This document shows positions 1-9,024 of a stretch of DNA of 64,000 nucleotides, one piece after another. Numbering within the stretch: the stretch's first letter is position 1; every line of letters begins with the position of its first letter. Under the pieces are notes generated by a model. The model made no database searches. It worked only from the letters and a program-made list of their open reading frames with translations, and was not told the DNA's origin. The stretch is from Psychrosphaera saromensis (GTDB lineage Bacteria; Pseudomonadota; Gammaproteobacteria; Enterobacterales; Alteromonadaceae): assembly GCF_002954545.1 (NCBI RefSeq), contig NZ_MSCH01000003.1, forward strand, positions 248,001 through 312,000, read 5' to 3'. The position numbers were made by a program, and so were the translations under genes.

Positions 1-193
1 ATGCTGCTAATTCAGCAGCAACTTTCTTCTCTAATTCTGCGCGACGAGCTTCAAACTGTTCAGTGTTAGCTTTAGTTGCAGGAACTGCTTTTCCTTGAGG
101 GAAAAGGAAGTTACGTGCAAAACCAGACTTAACATTAACGCTGTCGCCAAGAGAACCTAAGTTCGCAACTTTGTCTAAAAGGATTACATTCAT
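1..193 (-). CDS. rplI: 50S ribosomal protein L9, C-terminus cut by window edge
   Basis: Structural protein of the large ribosomal subunit that binds 23S rRNA. Only the first 64 residues are present because the gene runs off the left edge of the window. The N-terminus [13 protein letters not shown] and the following [20 protein letters not shown] stretch are the L9 signature (the conserved beta-sheet N domain), and the start of the long connecting helix ([11 protein letters not shown]) is visible. The start at 193 is the ATG that gives the family N-terminus. It is the last gene of the rpsF-priB-rpsR-rplI operon, 13 bases after rpsR. Confidence 0.96.
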   Translation of the reverse strand, partial: MNVILLDKVANLGSLGDSVNVKSGFARNFLFPQGKAVPATKANTEQFEARRAELEKKVAAELAA

Positions 194-206
194 ATTATTA
201 AACCTC

Positions 207-434
207 TTATTGGTGTAAGTCTGTGTAAGGTAACAATGCAACGTAGCGTGCGCGTTTGATTGCACGTGCTAGTTGACGCTGATACTTTGCGCTTGTACCA
301 GTGATACGACTTGGTACGATTTTGCCACTTTCAGTAACATAGTTACGTAGCGTAGCTAGATCTTTATAATCTATTTCTTTTACGCCATCAGCTTTGAAAC
401 GGCATACTTTACGACGTCTGAAATAACGTGCCAT
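207..434 (-). CDS. rpsR: 30S ribosomal protein S18
   Basis: Small-subunit protein that pairs with S6 on the platform of the 30S subunit. The 75-residue product has the full S18 length. It shows the basic N-terminus (MARYFRRRK), the IDYKD motif, [11 protein letters not shown] and the C-terminal [19 protein letters not shown] block. A GGAG Shine-Dalgarno sequence lies just upstream of the ATG. It sits between priB and rplI, the standard gammaproteobacterial order, with 10 bases to priB. Confidence 0.98.
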   Translation of the reverse strand: MARYFRRRKVCRFKADGVKEIDYKDLATLRNYVTESGKIVPSRITGTSAKYQRQLARAIKRARYVALLPYTDLHQ

Positions 435-444
435 TTGAATTCTC

Positions 445-750
445 CTAATTGAGTATTTCTATATGTTGAGCGTGCAAGGCAATAATGGGAGTCCCTTTAT
501 TACTTTCGTGGCGATTTAAAAAACCACTCACTTGAACTGCATCACCCACAATAAAATTTTTTATTAACTGTTGTTGCTCTTTCCCACAGGTTACAACATG
601 AATTCGAATATAAGCATTTCTACTAAACTCTGACTCTTGTTGAATGGATTTATGTTCAATTGAAAATTGACCATGAACCACCCCTGCTGGACTATCTGAA
701 AACTTAGGTGCTTTGCAAATCAGGCCACTTAATACAACTTGATTCAACAC
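445..750 (-). CDS. priB: Primosomal replication protein N (PriB)
   Basis: Single-stranded-DNA-binding OB-fold protein of the PriA-PriB-DnaT replication restart primosome. The 101-residue length and N-terminus [17 protein letters not shown] match PriB, which is related to SSB. The GQFSIEH and [11 protein letters not shown] segments are the expected OB-fold strands. Its position between rpsF and rpsR is diagnostic for PriB in gammaproteobacteria. The helicase partner PriA is encoded in this window at 32379-34601. Confidence 0.93.
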   Translation of the reverse strand: MLNQVVLSGLICKAPKFSDSPAGVVHGQFSIEHKSIQQESEFSRNAYIRIHVVTCGKEQQQLIKNFIVGDAVQVSGFLNRHESNKGTPIIALHAQHIEILN

Positions 751-769
751 TTAAGACACTCCAAACAAA

Positions 770-1108
770 TTAAGCAGCTTGTTCTTTCTTCTCTTCTTTA
801 GCTAAAGGAGAAGCTTCTGTAACTGCACTATCTTTACGGATAGTTAAGCTACGTAAAACCGCATCGTTATAGCGGAAAGATTCTTCTAGCTCAGCAACTA
901 CTTCACTTGGCGCTTCAATGTTCAAAAGAACATAATGTGCTTTGTGTAGTTTCTCAATTGGATAAGCTAATTGACGACGTCCCCAGTCTTCTAGACGGTG
1001 GATTTGTCCGTTTGCTTCTGTAATTGTACCGGTATAACGTTCAATCATACCTGTAACTTGTTCACTCTGATCAGGGTGAACCATTAAAACGATTTCGTAA
1101 TGACGCAT
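770..1108 (-). CDS. rpsF: 30S ribosomal protein S6
   Basis: Small-subunit protein and partner of S18. The N-terminus [18 protein letters not shown], the central [10 protein letters not shown]-type motif (here [20 protein letters not shown]) and FRYNDAVLR identify S6. The 112-residue product ends in a short charged tail (KEEKKEQAA), as seen in other gammaproteobacteria, where such tails can be glutamylated; whether that happens here cannot be seen. It is first in the operon with a promoter directly upstream. Confidence 0.98.
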   Translation of the reverse strand: MRHYEIVLMVHPDQSEQVTGMIERYTGTITEANGQIHRLEDWGRRQLAYPIEKLHKAHYVLLNIEAPSEVVAELEESFRYNDAVLRSLTIRKDSAVTEASPLAKEEKKEQAA

Positions 1109-1203
1109 CGTTAGATTCCTTATGGATTTTTAGCCTCAAAATCAAGCTCAGCCACACTTGAACAAAGGCAAGGAATTAAAATAAATGGCTGATTTGGGCG
1201 CGA

Positions 1204-1231
1204 ATTATACTGGGATTGGCTGATAAAACAA
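1204..1231 (-). promoter_or_regulatory. Sigma70-like promoter for rpsF-priB-rpsR-rplI
   Basis: On the minus strand there is a -10 hexamer TATAAT (1204-1209), a 16-base spacer and a -35-like TTGTTT (1226-1231). The bases after the -10 are TCGCGCCC, a GC-rich discriminator. It lies about 100 bases upstream of rpsF. The same kind of discriminator follows the -10 boxes of rpmB and rpmE. Motif-based call; no start site is known. Confidence 0.6.
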
Positions 1232-1254
1232 GAATTAACTGACTAATTAACAAA

Positions 1255-1845
1255 CTATTTGCTGGCTTGTTCTTCTGCTTGTTTTTTTGCTAACTCTTCT
1301 GCGGCTTTTAGTTGGTCGGCTTTCACTTGGTCAACGAGTGTTTCGTATGCCAGCCTAAGCTGTGGATCGTTAGGATCTGACAACACATAGGTAAATACTA
1401 TTTCACCACGATGGTTAATAAACACAGTCGTTGGGGTGCTAGTTACGTCAAAAGATTTAGCGGCAACATCACCATCGACCAATACGGTAAAGTCGAGTCC
1501 ACGACTTTTCATTTCTTTTATCGGCTTTGTTCTTGGATTTTCCCAAAAACTGACGGCGTATGTTTCAATCCCTTTTTTCACATACCCTTTAGATATTGTT
1601 TCTAAACCCGGTTGTAGTTTTTTACAGTAAGGACACCAAGTCGCCCAAAAGTGAAGAACATACGGTTTACCGAGTAAGCTTTGTGATGAAAGCTCAATAG
1701 TGTCATTGGTGATCTGCCAAGCCGGCGCCATAACGGCTTCGACAATGGGATTACCATCTTCATCTAATTCGGGCTCATCACTTAGTGCTAATAACGAGAA
1801 GCTACATAAAAAAAGTATGGCTAGTAATTTAATTTTAAACATCAT
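1255..1845 (-). CDS. Secreted thioredoxin-fold (TlpA/ResA-like) thiol-disulfide protein
   Basis: Periplasmic thioredoxin-like protein of 196 residues. A hydrophobic signal peptide spans about residues 4-21. The active site is W-C-P-Y-C at Cys71/Cys74 in the context HFWATWCPYCKK, and a cis-proline loop (STPTTVFI) follows about 70 residues later. This is the TlpA/ResA/DsbE pattern of periplasmic reductases. The exact substrate cannot be told. The C-terminus is a charged Ala/Glu/Lys helix with possible coiled-coil character. It lies 29 bases after rlmB and is probably the last gene of an rnr-rlmB transcript, though a functional link to RNA metabolism is not obvious. Confidence 0.82.
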   Translation of the reverse strand: MMFKIKLLAILFLCSFSLLALSDEPELDEDGNPIVEAVMAPAWQITNDTIELSSQSLLGKPYVLHFWATWCPYCKKLQPGLETISKGYVKKGIETYAVSFWENPRTKPIKEMKSRGLDFTVLVDGDVAAKSFDVTSTPTTVFINHRGEIVFTYVLSDPNDPQLRLAYETLVDQVKADQLKAAEELAKKQAEEQASK

Positions 1846-1874
1846 CTTTTACTAAACTCCTCGAACCAGAAAAA

Positions 1875-2621
1875 CTAGCTTCTTTGACGCACAGCTTCAA
1901 ACAAAATAACCCCAGTTGCAACAGATACATTCAAACTAGACACAGTGCCAGCCATAGGTATCTTTACAAGTTGGTCACAATGCTCACGAGTTAAGCGACG
2001 CATTCCAGAGCCTTCAGCGCCCATTACGATAGCCAAAGGACCGTCAAATTTCATTTGGAATACATCTTTTTCAGCTTCACCTGCCGTACCTATGATCCAA
2101 ACTTGTTCGTCTTGTAACATCTTTAATGTTCTTGCAAGGTTAGTCACAACCATTAATGGCATTACCTCAGCAGCACCACATGCCACTTTACGAGTAATAG
2201 ACGATAACTTAGCTGACTTATCTTTTGGTACGATAACCGCATCGATACCCGCAGCGTCAGCAGTACGAATAACCGCACCTAAATTATGTGGGTCGGTTAC
2301 ACCATCTAATACTAATAAAAATGCCGCTTCGCCAGCTGCAGATTTTGCATCTAACAAATCTTTTAAGTCAGATTCATTTTTTTGTTTGCCGGCTTTAACT
2401 CTAGCCATGATGCCTTGGTGTTGTTCGCCATCACTTTTGTCATCTAGAGCTTTTCTAGACATAAACTGGACAGAAACGCCTAACTCTTTTGCATCATTAA
2501 TAATGGGTAAAACGCGGTCATCTTCACGGCCTTTTAATGCAAATACTTCAATAATACGTTCTGGTTCATGCTGTAAAATTGCAGCCACTGAATGGATGCC
2601 GTACGCTAATTCAACGCTCAT
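1875..2621 (-). CDS. rlmB: 23S rRNA (guanosine-2'-O)-methyltransferase RlmB
   Basis: SPOUT-class (trefoil-knot) methyltransferase that modifies G2251 of 23S rRNA using S-adenosylmethionine. The 248-residue product has the N-terminal L30e-like substrate domain (GIHSVAAIL near residue 8) and the three SPOUT motifs. These are [20 protein letters not shown] near residue 107, [13 protein letters not shown] near residue 199 and [22 protein letters not shown] near the C-terminus. It lies 63 bases downstream of rnr, the same neighbour as in E. coli. Confidence 0.96.
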   Translation of the reverse strand: MSVELAYGIHSVAAILQHEPERIIEVFALKGREDDRVLPIINDAKELGVSVQFMSRKALDDKSDGEQHQGIMARVKAGKQKNESDLKDLLDAKSAAGEAAFLLVLDGVTDPHNLGAVIRTADAAGIDAVIVPKDKSAKLSSITRKVACGAAEVMPLMVVTNLARTLKMLQDEQVWIIGTAGEAEKDVFQMKFDGPLAIVMGAEGSGMRRLTREHCDQLVKIPMAGTVSSLNVSVATGVILFEAVRQRS

Positions 2622-2684
2622 TTTTTAACTTACCTACTTACTGTTAACTGCGAGTTTCTATTTATTACTGCTAGCTGTTTATGG

Positions 2685-5201
2685 CTACTTTTTGGCTGAT
2701 TTACCTGAACTAGCCGAATCCGTTTTCTTAGCAGCTATGCGTTTACCCGCTCGTGACTTAGGTTTTTTCTTGCCACTTTTTACAGGCTTTTTACGAGAAG
2801 CTCTTTTAGGGCTTTTCTCGTCAGTCGACTCGGCGGTTTTACTTTTGCCAGTGCCTCTTTTACCAGAACCGTCAGATTTCGCAGTATTTGGTACATCACC
2901 TTTACGCAATTTATCTCTAATTGACGTAGCTGTGTTGTTGGTTCTTTCTTCATTGGCCTTACTACGAGTTCTTGAACCTTTTCCTGCGTTAGCTTTACCT
3001 GAATTAGTTCTGCCACCTTGAGTTGGTAACTCGGCCAATTCAAAATCTATTTGTTTTTCGTCTAAATCTACTGCTTTAACACGAACATCAAATTTGTCGC
3101 CCAAACGGAAAACTCGACGATTGCGTTCACCGACCAAGACATGACGGTCTCCATCGTACTGGTAATAATCATTACCTAGAGCAGTGATATGAACTAGACC
3201 TTCAATATGTAAATCTAACAAGCGAACAAAAATACCAAATGAGGTTACTGATGAAATAACGCCTGCGTGTTCAGAACCAATATGGTCTTGCATGAATTCA
3301 CATTTCAACCAAGATTCTACGTCTCTAGTAGCTTCATCAGCACGACGTTCAGTCATGGAACATTGTTCACCAAGTGCCTCTAACTCTTCTGAGTTATACG
3401 CATAATGCCCAGATGTTTTTTGACCTTGTTTGTTTATGATTGCTTTAATTGCTCTGTGAACAATTAAGTCAGGATAACGACGAATTGGTGATGTGAAATG
3501 AGCATACCCTTCCAGTGCCAACCCAAAGTGACCTATGTTGTCTGCTTGATATACAGCTTGGCGCATAGAGCGGATCATCATGGTTTGAATTAACTCACCA
3601 TCTGGTCTGGATAAATATTTGTTAACCTGAGCACTTAACTCTTTTGGTGTTGGTTCGTCACCAAAGGTAAGTTCGCCACCAAGTTCAGCAATAAAGCTCC
3701 TAAATGCAGCTAACTTACTTGGATCCGGTTTATCATGCACTCGGAATAAGGCTTCTGCGTTATTCTGTTCAATAAACTGCGCCGCCGACACATTAGCTAA
3801 GATCATACATTCTTCAATGATCTTATGTGCGTCATTACGTGCAACGGTTTCTACTGATTCAATTTTACGTTGAGCATTGAAGATGAATTTAGCTTCAATA
3901 GTTTCAAACTCAAACGCACCACGCTCTGCACGAACCAATTTAAGTTGAGTGTACAACTCAAACAAATCAACAATATGTGGGTAGACGTGCTGATAACGTT
4001 CTCTTTGTTCTTCATCACCATCTAACATTGCCGCTACTTTGGTATACGTTAAACGTGCATGTGAGTGCATTACAGCTTGATAGAATTTGTGTTCAGACAA
4101 TTCACCGCTGGCACTAATGGTCATTTCACAGACTAGACACAGGCGGTCTACCTGTGGATTTAGTGAACATAAACCATTAGATAATTCTTCTGGCAACATA
4201 GGCACAACTTGATCAGGGAAATATACTGAGTTGCCTCGTTCAATGGCTTCTTTATCCATTGGCGAATTATGTTTAACGTAATGCGATACATCGGCGATTG
4301 CGACATATAAGCGCCAACCACCGGTTTCTAATTTTTCACTGTAAACGGCATCATCAAAATCTCGTGAGCTTTCACCATCAATCGTCACTAATGGCAGTTT
4401 ACGTAAATCTACGCGGCCTTCTTTGTCTTGTTCTGTTACTTCTGCTGATAAGTTCTCAGCAAAGTCACTTACTTCTTTTGGCCATTCGTGAGGAATTTCG
4501 TAATTTCTAAGCGCGATTTCAATTTCCACACCCGGCGCCATATGCTCGCCAAGTACTTCAACTACTTTACCAATACCACTTGAACGTTTATCAGGGCGAG
4601 TCACTAATTCAACCACAGCCATTTGGCCATGACGAGCGCCTAGCTCTTCACCTTGTGGGATAATAATCTCTTGTTTGATGCGGCTGTCATCTGGAATAAC
4701 AACTTGCACACCCATTTCCACAAAGTAACGACCAATAATTGGTGCGGTTCTTGGTTCTAATACTTTAACCACTCTAGCTTCTGTTTTGCCTTTGTGTTCG
4801 CCAATTTCTTGCGCTTTAACAACGTCGCCGTGGAATAATTTACGCATTTGGCTATGGCTAATATACCAGTCATTTTTGCCAGGACGAGTGCCTTCAAGTT
4901 GCAAAAAACCGAAACCATCACGGTGACCGATCACCTTGCCAGTTACAAAGTCACTTTCCAATGGGATTTCATATTTATTATGTCGATTATATAAAAGCTG
5001 ACCTTCACGCTCCATGGCACGAAGTCGACGCTTTAACGCCACTTTCAGATCTTCGTTGGGGATATGACACAATTTAACCAGTTCGCCAAAACCTAACGGC
5101 CCACCATTTTTTACAATTTGTTCAAGAATAAACTCTCGACTTGCAATAGGTGTGTCGTATTTTTCTTGTTCCCGTGAGAAATTCGGGTCGTGTTTAGGCA
5201 T
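2685..5201 (-). CDS. rnr: Ribonuclease R (3'-5' exoribonuclease)
   Basis: Processive hydrolytic 3'-5' exoribonuclease that degrades structured RNA, acting in rRNA quality control and the cold response. The 838-residue product has an N-terminal winged-helix region, cold-shock domains (KVIGHRDGFGFLQLEG is the first), a catalytic RNB domain and an S1 domain (HAGVISSVTSFGIFVRL). The metal-binding acidic cluster is SSRDFDDAVYS near residue 280. A ~100-residue Lys/Arg/Ser-rich tail, typical of RNase R, ends the protein. The gene starts 74 bases downstream of a good promoter and heads an rnr-rlmB-thioredoxin-like operon. Confidence 0.97.
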   Translation of the reverse strand: MPKHDPNFSREQEKYDTPIASREFILEQIVKNGGPLGFGELVKLCHIPNEDLKVALKRRLRAMEREGQLLYNRHNKYEIPLESDFVTGKVIGHRDGFGFLQLEGTRPGKNDWYISHSQMRKLFHGDVVKAQEIGEHKGKTEARVVKVLEPRTAPIIGRYFVEMGVQVVIPDDSRIKQEIIIPQGEELGARHGQMAVVELVTRPDKRSSGIGKVVEVLGEHMAPGVEIEIALRNYEIPHEWPKEVSDFAENLSAEVTEQDKEGRVDLRKLPLVTIDGESSRDFDDAVYSEKLETGGWRLYVAIADVSHYVKHNSPMDKEAIERGNSVYFPDQVVPMLPEELSNGLCSLNPQVDRLCLVCEMTISASGELSEHKFYQAVMHSHARLTYTKVAAMLDGDEEQRERYQHVYPHIVDLFELYTQLKLVRAERGAFEFETIEAKFIFNAQRKIESVETVARNDAHKIIEECMILANVSAAQFIEQNNAEALFRVHDKPDPSKLAAFRSFIAELGGELTFGDEPTPKELSAQVNKYLSRPDGELIQTMMIRSMRQAVYQADNIGHFGLALEGYAHFTSPIRRYPDLIVHRAIKAIINKQGQKTSGHYAYNSEELEALGEQCSMTERRADEATRDVESWLKCEFMQDHIGSEHAGVISSVTSFGIFVRLLDLHIEGLVHITALGNDYYQYDGDRHVLVGERNRRVFRLGDKFDVRVKAVDLDEKQIDFELAELPTQGGRTNSGKANAGKGSRTRSKANEERTNNTATSIRDKLRKGDVPNTAKSDGSGKRGTGKSKTAESTDEKSPKRASRKKPVKSGKKKPKSRAGKRIAAKKTDSASSGKSAKK

Positions 5202-5247
5202 TTATACTCGCTTAATTAAATTTGTTTTTAGAAGATTTTCTAAGGCT

Positions 5248-5275
5248 ATTATAACTCGGTGGATTTATTGAACAA
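5248..5275 (-). promoter_or_regulatory. Sigma70-like promoter for rnr
   Basis: On the minus strand: -35-like TTGTTC (5270-5275), a 16-base spacer and a perfect TATAAT -10 (5248-5253). It is about 47 bases upstream of the rnr start. Motif-based. Confidence 0.55.
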
Positions 5276-5387
5276 TGTTTAGTTTTGGTTTAGTTTCAAT
5301 CTTTACTTTCAATGTACAATGTACTCTAGTGTTCAACCCACAATTCAACTTAGTTTAGAAACACTTAATTACAAGTGTATTACATAC

Positions 5388-5416
5388 AAAAAAGAGCCAA
5401 CATTATGGCTCTTTTT
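5388..5416 (-). terminator. Rho-independent terminator after the dUTPase-like gene
   Basis: A stem made of AAAAAGAGCC and GGCTCTTTTT encloses an 8-base loop. Read leftward it ends in a run of six T. It lies 34 bases beyond the stop of the 5450-6076 gene. The remaining intergenic sequence to rnr holds only the rnr promoter. Confidence 0.8.
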
Positions 5417-5449
5417 GCGTTATTCATCACTAAGAAGTATAAAGATTAA

Positions 5450-6076
5450 TTACGCTGGGTAAGCCGATTTTAAACCGTTATAAACTAGCTCTTTGAAATT
5501 GGCACTCGACGCATCCGTGGAACGTAATACGTCCATTAATACTTCGTTGTCTTCTTTACCATTCCAAATTTTAATATATTCACCGGTTTTATAACCGTGA
5601 TCTTGACGGAAGAAATTTAAAACATTTTTACCAACGTAATGTCTAAATAATTCATCAAAGCTCAAGTCTGTTTGTTGCATTAAACCAGCGAAGGTATTTA
5701 CATCGAAACCTTTATTAGCCAATGTATTGCTCACCATAGTTTCAATAGTTTCGGCAAATGTTGGTTGCGTTAATGGTTTACTTAATTCTTTTTCAATGTC
5801 CGCAGCAATATCAGCAACATCTTGTCCTGAAACCAAACGAGCACTTAAACCAAAATGAAAAATATCAATTAATTCTAAGTGTACTTGCTCGATATCTGGC
5901 TCTTGGTGTTTCCACCATTTCCAACCGTAATGATCTAACATTTCAGCCAGTTCAACCCACATAGCTCTATGCCATGAAAAGCCTTGTTCACGCCACTGAG
6001 GGTGAACTTTTGTATTCATATCGTCCTGCATTTGTAACATGGTTAATAATTGTTGCTGCATTATATTCACGCTCAA
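5450..6076 (-). CDS. Dimeric (all-alpha) dUTP diphosphatase
   Basis: Predicted all-helical dimeric dUTPase of the MazG-related superfamily (the dUTPase_2 type known from Campylobacter, trypanosomes and many marine gammaproteobacteria). It hydrolyses dUTP and also dUDP to dUMP. Evidence: 208 residues; LQMQDDMNTKV near the N-terminus; metal-binding helix WVELAEMLDHYGWKWWK; LELIDIFHFGLSA; and the C-terminal KNVLNFFRQDHGY...IWNGKEDNEVL. Unlike trimeric Dut there is no beta-rich motif set. The gene is monocistronic with its own terminator. It matters for nucleotide metabolism here because the usual dut position between coaBC and slmA is empty. Family assignment is from remembered motifs. Confidence 0.82.
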   Translation of the reverse strand: MSVNIMQQQLLTMLQMQDDMNTKVHPQWREQGFSWHRAMWVELAEMLDHYGWKWWKHQEPDIEQVHLELIDIFHFGLSARLVSGQDVADIAADIEKELSKPLTQPTFAETIETMVSNTLANKGFDVNTFAGLMQQTDLSFDELFRHYVGKNVLNFFRQDHGYKTGEYIKIWNGKEDNEVLMDVLRSTDASSANFKELVYNGLKSAYPA

Positions 6077-6265
6077 AAAAATAATTATTTACTGATTGTG
6101 GAGCATCATATAATTTTCCGTTGAAATTAACACTACCAAAAAGCTTTTAAATCATTAGTATTCATTCAAATCAGAATAAATATATATTGCGTGTTTATTG
6201 ATGTGAACATCAAAACAACATGTAAAAATCACTAATTAATTATTACAAATTTTAGGCAGTCCCCT

Positions 6266-6910
6266 ATGAAGTCTTTGTTAAAAACCAGTTTATTATCATT
6301 AGTTGTTGTCCTTTCCGCTTGCTCGGATGAAGATGAAAAACTAAATTACCCTGTACTACAGGGCGACTCTAATACACCCTTTGATTTATCTCGCGGCGAA
6401 TACGCTTGTTATGAAATTATTACCAACTTCGGCAATATAGAATTAGCTTTAGATGAAAAATATGCTCCAGCCACCAGCTTAAACTTTTACAATTACGTTG
6501 AAGATAGTTTTTATGATGGTTTGATTTTTCATAGAGTTATCGAAGACTTTATGATCCAAGGTGGCGGCTTTGAACCTGGACTAATTCCAAAAGCAACTCA
6601 AGCTCCTATTGAAATAGAATCTAAAAACGGGCTAAAGAATTATCGTGGTCGTATTGCCATGGCAAGAACGTCAGTACCAGATTCAGCAACTTCGCAGTTC
6701 TTTATCAATACCGTTGATAATGCATTTTTAGATTATGGGAATGCGTCTGATGGTTACGGTTATACGGTATTTGGTGAAGTGATTGAAGGTATGGATGTGG
6801 TTGACGCAATAGAAGCACTTGAAACAGCAACTACCAATGGTTATGCCGATGTACCTGTGGACGATGTCACTATTGATACGATAACGCCAATGGACTGCCC
6901 AATAGATTAA
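6266..6910 (+). CDS. Cyclophilin-type peptidyl-prolyl cis-trans isomerase, lipoprotein
   Basis: Proline isomerase of the cyclophilin family, predicted to be a lipid-anchored envelope chaperone. The 214-residue product has a lipoprotein signal peptide with lipobox VLSAC (Cys19). Residue +2 is Ser, which favours outer-membrane sorting. The catalytic core is visible: NIELALDEKYAPATSLNF, FHRVIEDFMIQGGGF (contains the active-site Arg) and RIAMARTSVPDSATSQFFIN. It is monocistronic between the dUTPase gene (divergent) and a DUF3016 gene (convergent), with a terminator after it. Confidence 0.92.
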   Translation: MKSLLKTSLLSLVVVLSACSDEDEKLNYPVLQGDSNTPFDLSRGEYACYEIITNFGNIELALDEKYAPATSLNFYNYVEDSFYDGLIFHRVIEDFMIQGGGFEPGLIPKATQAPIEIESKNGLKNYRGRIAMARTSVPDSATSQFFINTVDNAFLDYGNASDGYGYTVFGEVIEGMDVVDAIEALETATTNGYADVPVDDVTIDTITPMDCPID

Positions 6911-6950
6911 GCTTCTGTTTAATATAAAAATAAATATCCAATAACTAAAA

Positions 6951-6983
6951 AGCGAGATCAATTTAATTGAACTCGCTTTTTTT
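6951..6983. terminator. Bidirectional rho-independent terminator
   Basis: Stem AGCGAG/CTCGCT is extended by an inner TCAATT/AATTGA pairing and flanked by A-run and T-run. It serves the convergent cyclophilin gene (+) and DUF3016 gene (-). Confidence 0.82.
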
Positions 6984-7045
6984 GTCACTTCAGCCTTAGT
7001 TGTAAGGCCAAATGCACAGCACAATCATAACAGCTCAAATATTAA

Positions 7046-7597
7046 TTATTCGCTGATTAAACCAACCTGCTGCTGTTGCCAATCCGTGATGATGACTTGA
7101 GGATCTTTATTGAACCAATCCGTTAACATTCGCTTCTCATAATCATAAGAATCACGACTTGAATGAGAATTGCCACCTCTGCTCATAAATGCAGTATCTT
7201 TTAACTTTACAGTTTCACTCTTAATGAGTTGTTGACCCTGCATCAGTTGGTATTCAAATTCAATTGATGGCCAGTACATCTGTTGCACCAGCCTAATGTC
7301 TTGACTCATTGAAAAGTTATAACTCACATCGCCTGCCAAATTAAGATTGGTTACCTTAATCTTTAATGTCAAATCTGACGGTGCTTTTTCAGCAAGTTGA
7401 CTGAGATGTTGTTCTAGCTGAGTAAATAAGTTTTCTCTGAATTTAGTTTTATGTGAATTACCATGGCGAATATCTGAATAACTATCAGGTTCTTGCCATT
7501 TCACCTCAACATTAGCGGCTTGAGTGTGTGATGCAGTAAAAATGCATACGCAAAATAAAAGTTTATTCATTAATATTTTATTGATAAATGTTTTCAT
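7046..7597 (-). CDS. Secreted DUF3016 family protein
   Basis: Protein of unknown function with a signal peptide (cleavage probably after TQA near residue 27) and a body that looks like DUF3016. The visible family features are VEVKWQEPDSYSDI, the central LKIKVTNLNLAGDV motif, then DIRLVQQMYWPSIEFEYQL and a C-terminal YEKRMLTDWF. Such proteins are periplasmic or envelope proteins in Shewanella- and Colwellia-like bacteria. An AAGGAA Shine-Dalgarno precedes the chosen ATG. It is monocistronic. No catalytic residues are recognisable. Confidence 0.75.
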   Translation of the reverse strand: MKTFINKILMNKLLFCVCIFTASHTQAANVEVKWQEPDSYSDIRHGNSHKTKFRENLFTQLEQHLSQLAEKAPSDLTLKIKVTNLNLAGDVSYNFSMSQDIRLVQQMYWPSIEFEYQLMQGQQLIKSETVKLKDTAFMSRGGNSHSSRDSYDYEKRMLTDWFNKDPQVIITDWQQQQVGLISE

Positions 7598-7774
7598 ATT
7601 ATTGTTCCTTAATATTTGAAGATTCTATTTTACCTCTGACCGTTAAAGCTTATAACAGCCAATTTCAACGTTTGTTTCAATAAGTTTATCTTAGTACGAA
7701 ATAAATACTGAATTACTGTTACCAATTCTATAACCTAATGGAATAACTCCATTATTATAGTTGAGTAAGAATTA

Positions 7775-9022
7775 GTGCAGCTTGATACCACTGTATACAA
7801 AACGAACAACACACACAAGGTTATGCATCCGAATGTATGGCTACTCATGTTAGCTCAAGCATTAATTGGTTCAATTGGCCCAGTTATCGTTTTTGTCGGT
7901 GGTTTTATTGGGTTAAAACTAGCACCAACGAAAATATTAGCGACTATGCCGATTGCCTTAATGGTGGTTGGCATTGCTTTATTTATGCTGCCGGTTATTA
8001 AAGGTTTATCTATAGTTGGTCGTAAAAACGGTTTTATTATTGCGATTGTTTCTGGTTCACTTAATTGTTTATTTGCCGCCTACGCCATAGAAGTCGCTAA
8101 CTTTTGGTTGTTTTGTTTAAGTATTACCTTATTTGGTATTGTGATTGCCGCTGTACAACAGTTCCGTTTTGCCGCTATGGAATCTGTATCTGATGAATTG
8201 GCCAGTAAAGCAGTATCTATTCTTTTATTAGCCGGTTTAATTGCTGCTTTTATTGGGCCTGAAATCGCATTTGTTGGTAAAGACTGGTTTGCGACTGAGT
8301 TTGTTGGTTCGTTTGTTGGCGTTTCAATTCTATTACTGCTGTCTATTATCTTTGTTTGGTTTTATAAACCACTGAGTAAAACGCAAGAAGAAGTACATGC
8401 ACCAAAACGTGCGTTAAGTGAAATAATCAAACAACCTGTGTTTTTAGCTTCAATCATTAGTGCAACGGTTGGCTTTACCGTAATGAGTTTTATTATGACG
8501 GCAACACCCATTAGTATGCATGTGTACAGTGGCTTTGATATAGAAGACACTAAGTGGGTTATTCAAAGTCATATTATCGCTATGTATTTACCTTCCTTTT
8601 TTACCGGGAAGTTGATCCAACGATTTGGCCAAGCCAAAATTTTATTCAGCGGTATCTTTGCTTTATCACTTTGCATAATTATCGGTTTTGCTGGTCATCA
8701 GTACGTGCATTATTGGGGAGCTTTGGTATTGTTAGGGATTGGTTGGAACTTTATGTTTATAACTGCAACAACATTATTACCGCAAAGTTATACACCTTCT
8801 GAAAAATATAAGATCCAAGGTCTAAATGATCTTGTTATGTTTTCTTGTCAAGCAGTGGCGTCCTTGTCTGCTGGTTGGGTTATTAATACTCTTGGCTGGA
8901 ATTCAATGTTAGTTATTTGTATCCCATTACTGCTAATTGCAGCATTTTTTGTGTTGTACTGGCGTAGTTGGCAATTAAAAAATAAATATACACTCACTAA
9001 AATACACACAGTTAAGGAATAA
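7775..9022 (+). CDS. Major facilitator superfamily transporter
   Basis: Integral membrane transporter of 415 residues with about 12 hydrophobic segments, consistent with MFS topology. There is a central cytoplasmic loop (YKPLSKTQEEVHAPKRALSE) between the two six-helix bundles, a GRKNG-type loop after the second helix, and a C-terminal KNKYTLTKIH tail. The substrate cannot be predicted. The start used is GTG at 7775. An in-frame ATG at 7823, 16 codons later, directly precedes the first membrane segment and is a realistic alternative. Its stop is 2 bases from the next ATG, and the AAGGA Shine-Dalgarno of the next gene lies inside this one, so the two transporters are translationally coupled. 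Confidence 0.85.
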   Translation: MQLDTTVYKTNNTHKVMHPNVWLLMLAQALIGSIGPVIVFVGGFIGLKLAPTKILATMPIALMVVGIALFMLPVIKGLSIVGRKNGFIIAIVSGSLNCLFAAYAIEVANFWLFCLSITLFGIVIAAVQQFRFAAMESVSDELASKAVSILLLAGLIAAFIGPEIAFVGKDWFATEFVGSFVGVSILLLLSIIFVWFYKPLSKTQEEVHAPKRALSEIIKQPVFLASIISATVGFTVMSFIMTATPISMHVYSGFDIEDTKWVIQSHIIAMYLPSFFTGKLIQRFGQAKILFSGIFALSLCIIIGFAGHQYVHYWGALVLLGIGWNFMFITATTLLPQSYTPSEKYKIQGLNDLVMFSCQAVASLSAGWVINTLGWNSMLVICIPLLLIAAFFVLYWRSWQLKNKYTLTKIHTVKE

Positions 9023-9024
9023 TT

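Noticed and set aside
1945-2628. 227-codon open frame antisense to rlmB
   Set aside because: It mirrors the strongly conserved rlmB frame, has Ser/Ala/Ile-rich shadow composition and no ribosome site.
2780-3043. 87-codon frame overlapping the 3' end of rnr on the same strand
   Set aside because: Out-of-frame reading of the low-complexity basic tail of RNase R.
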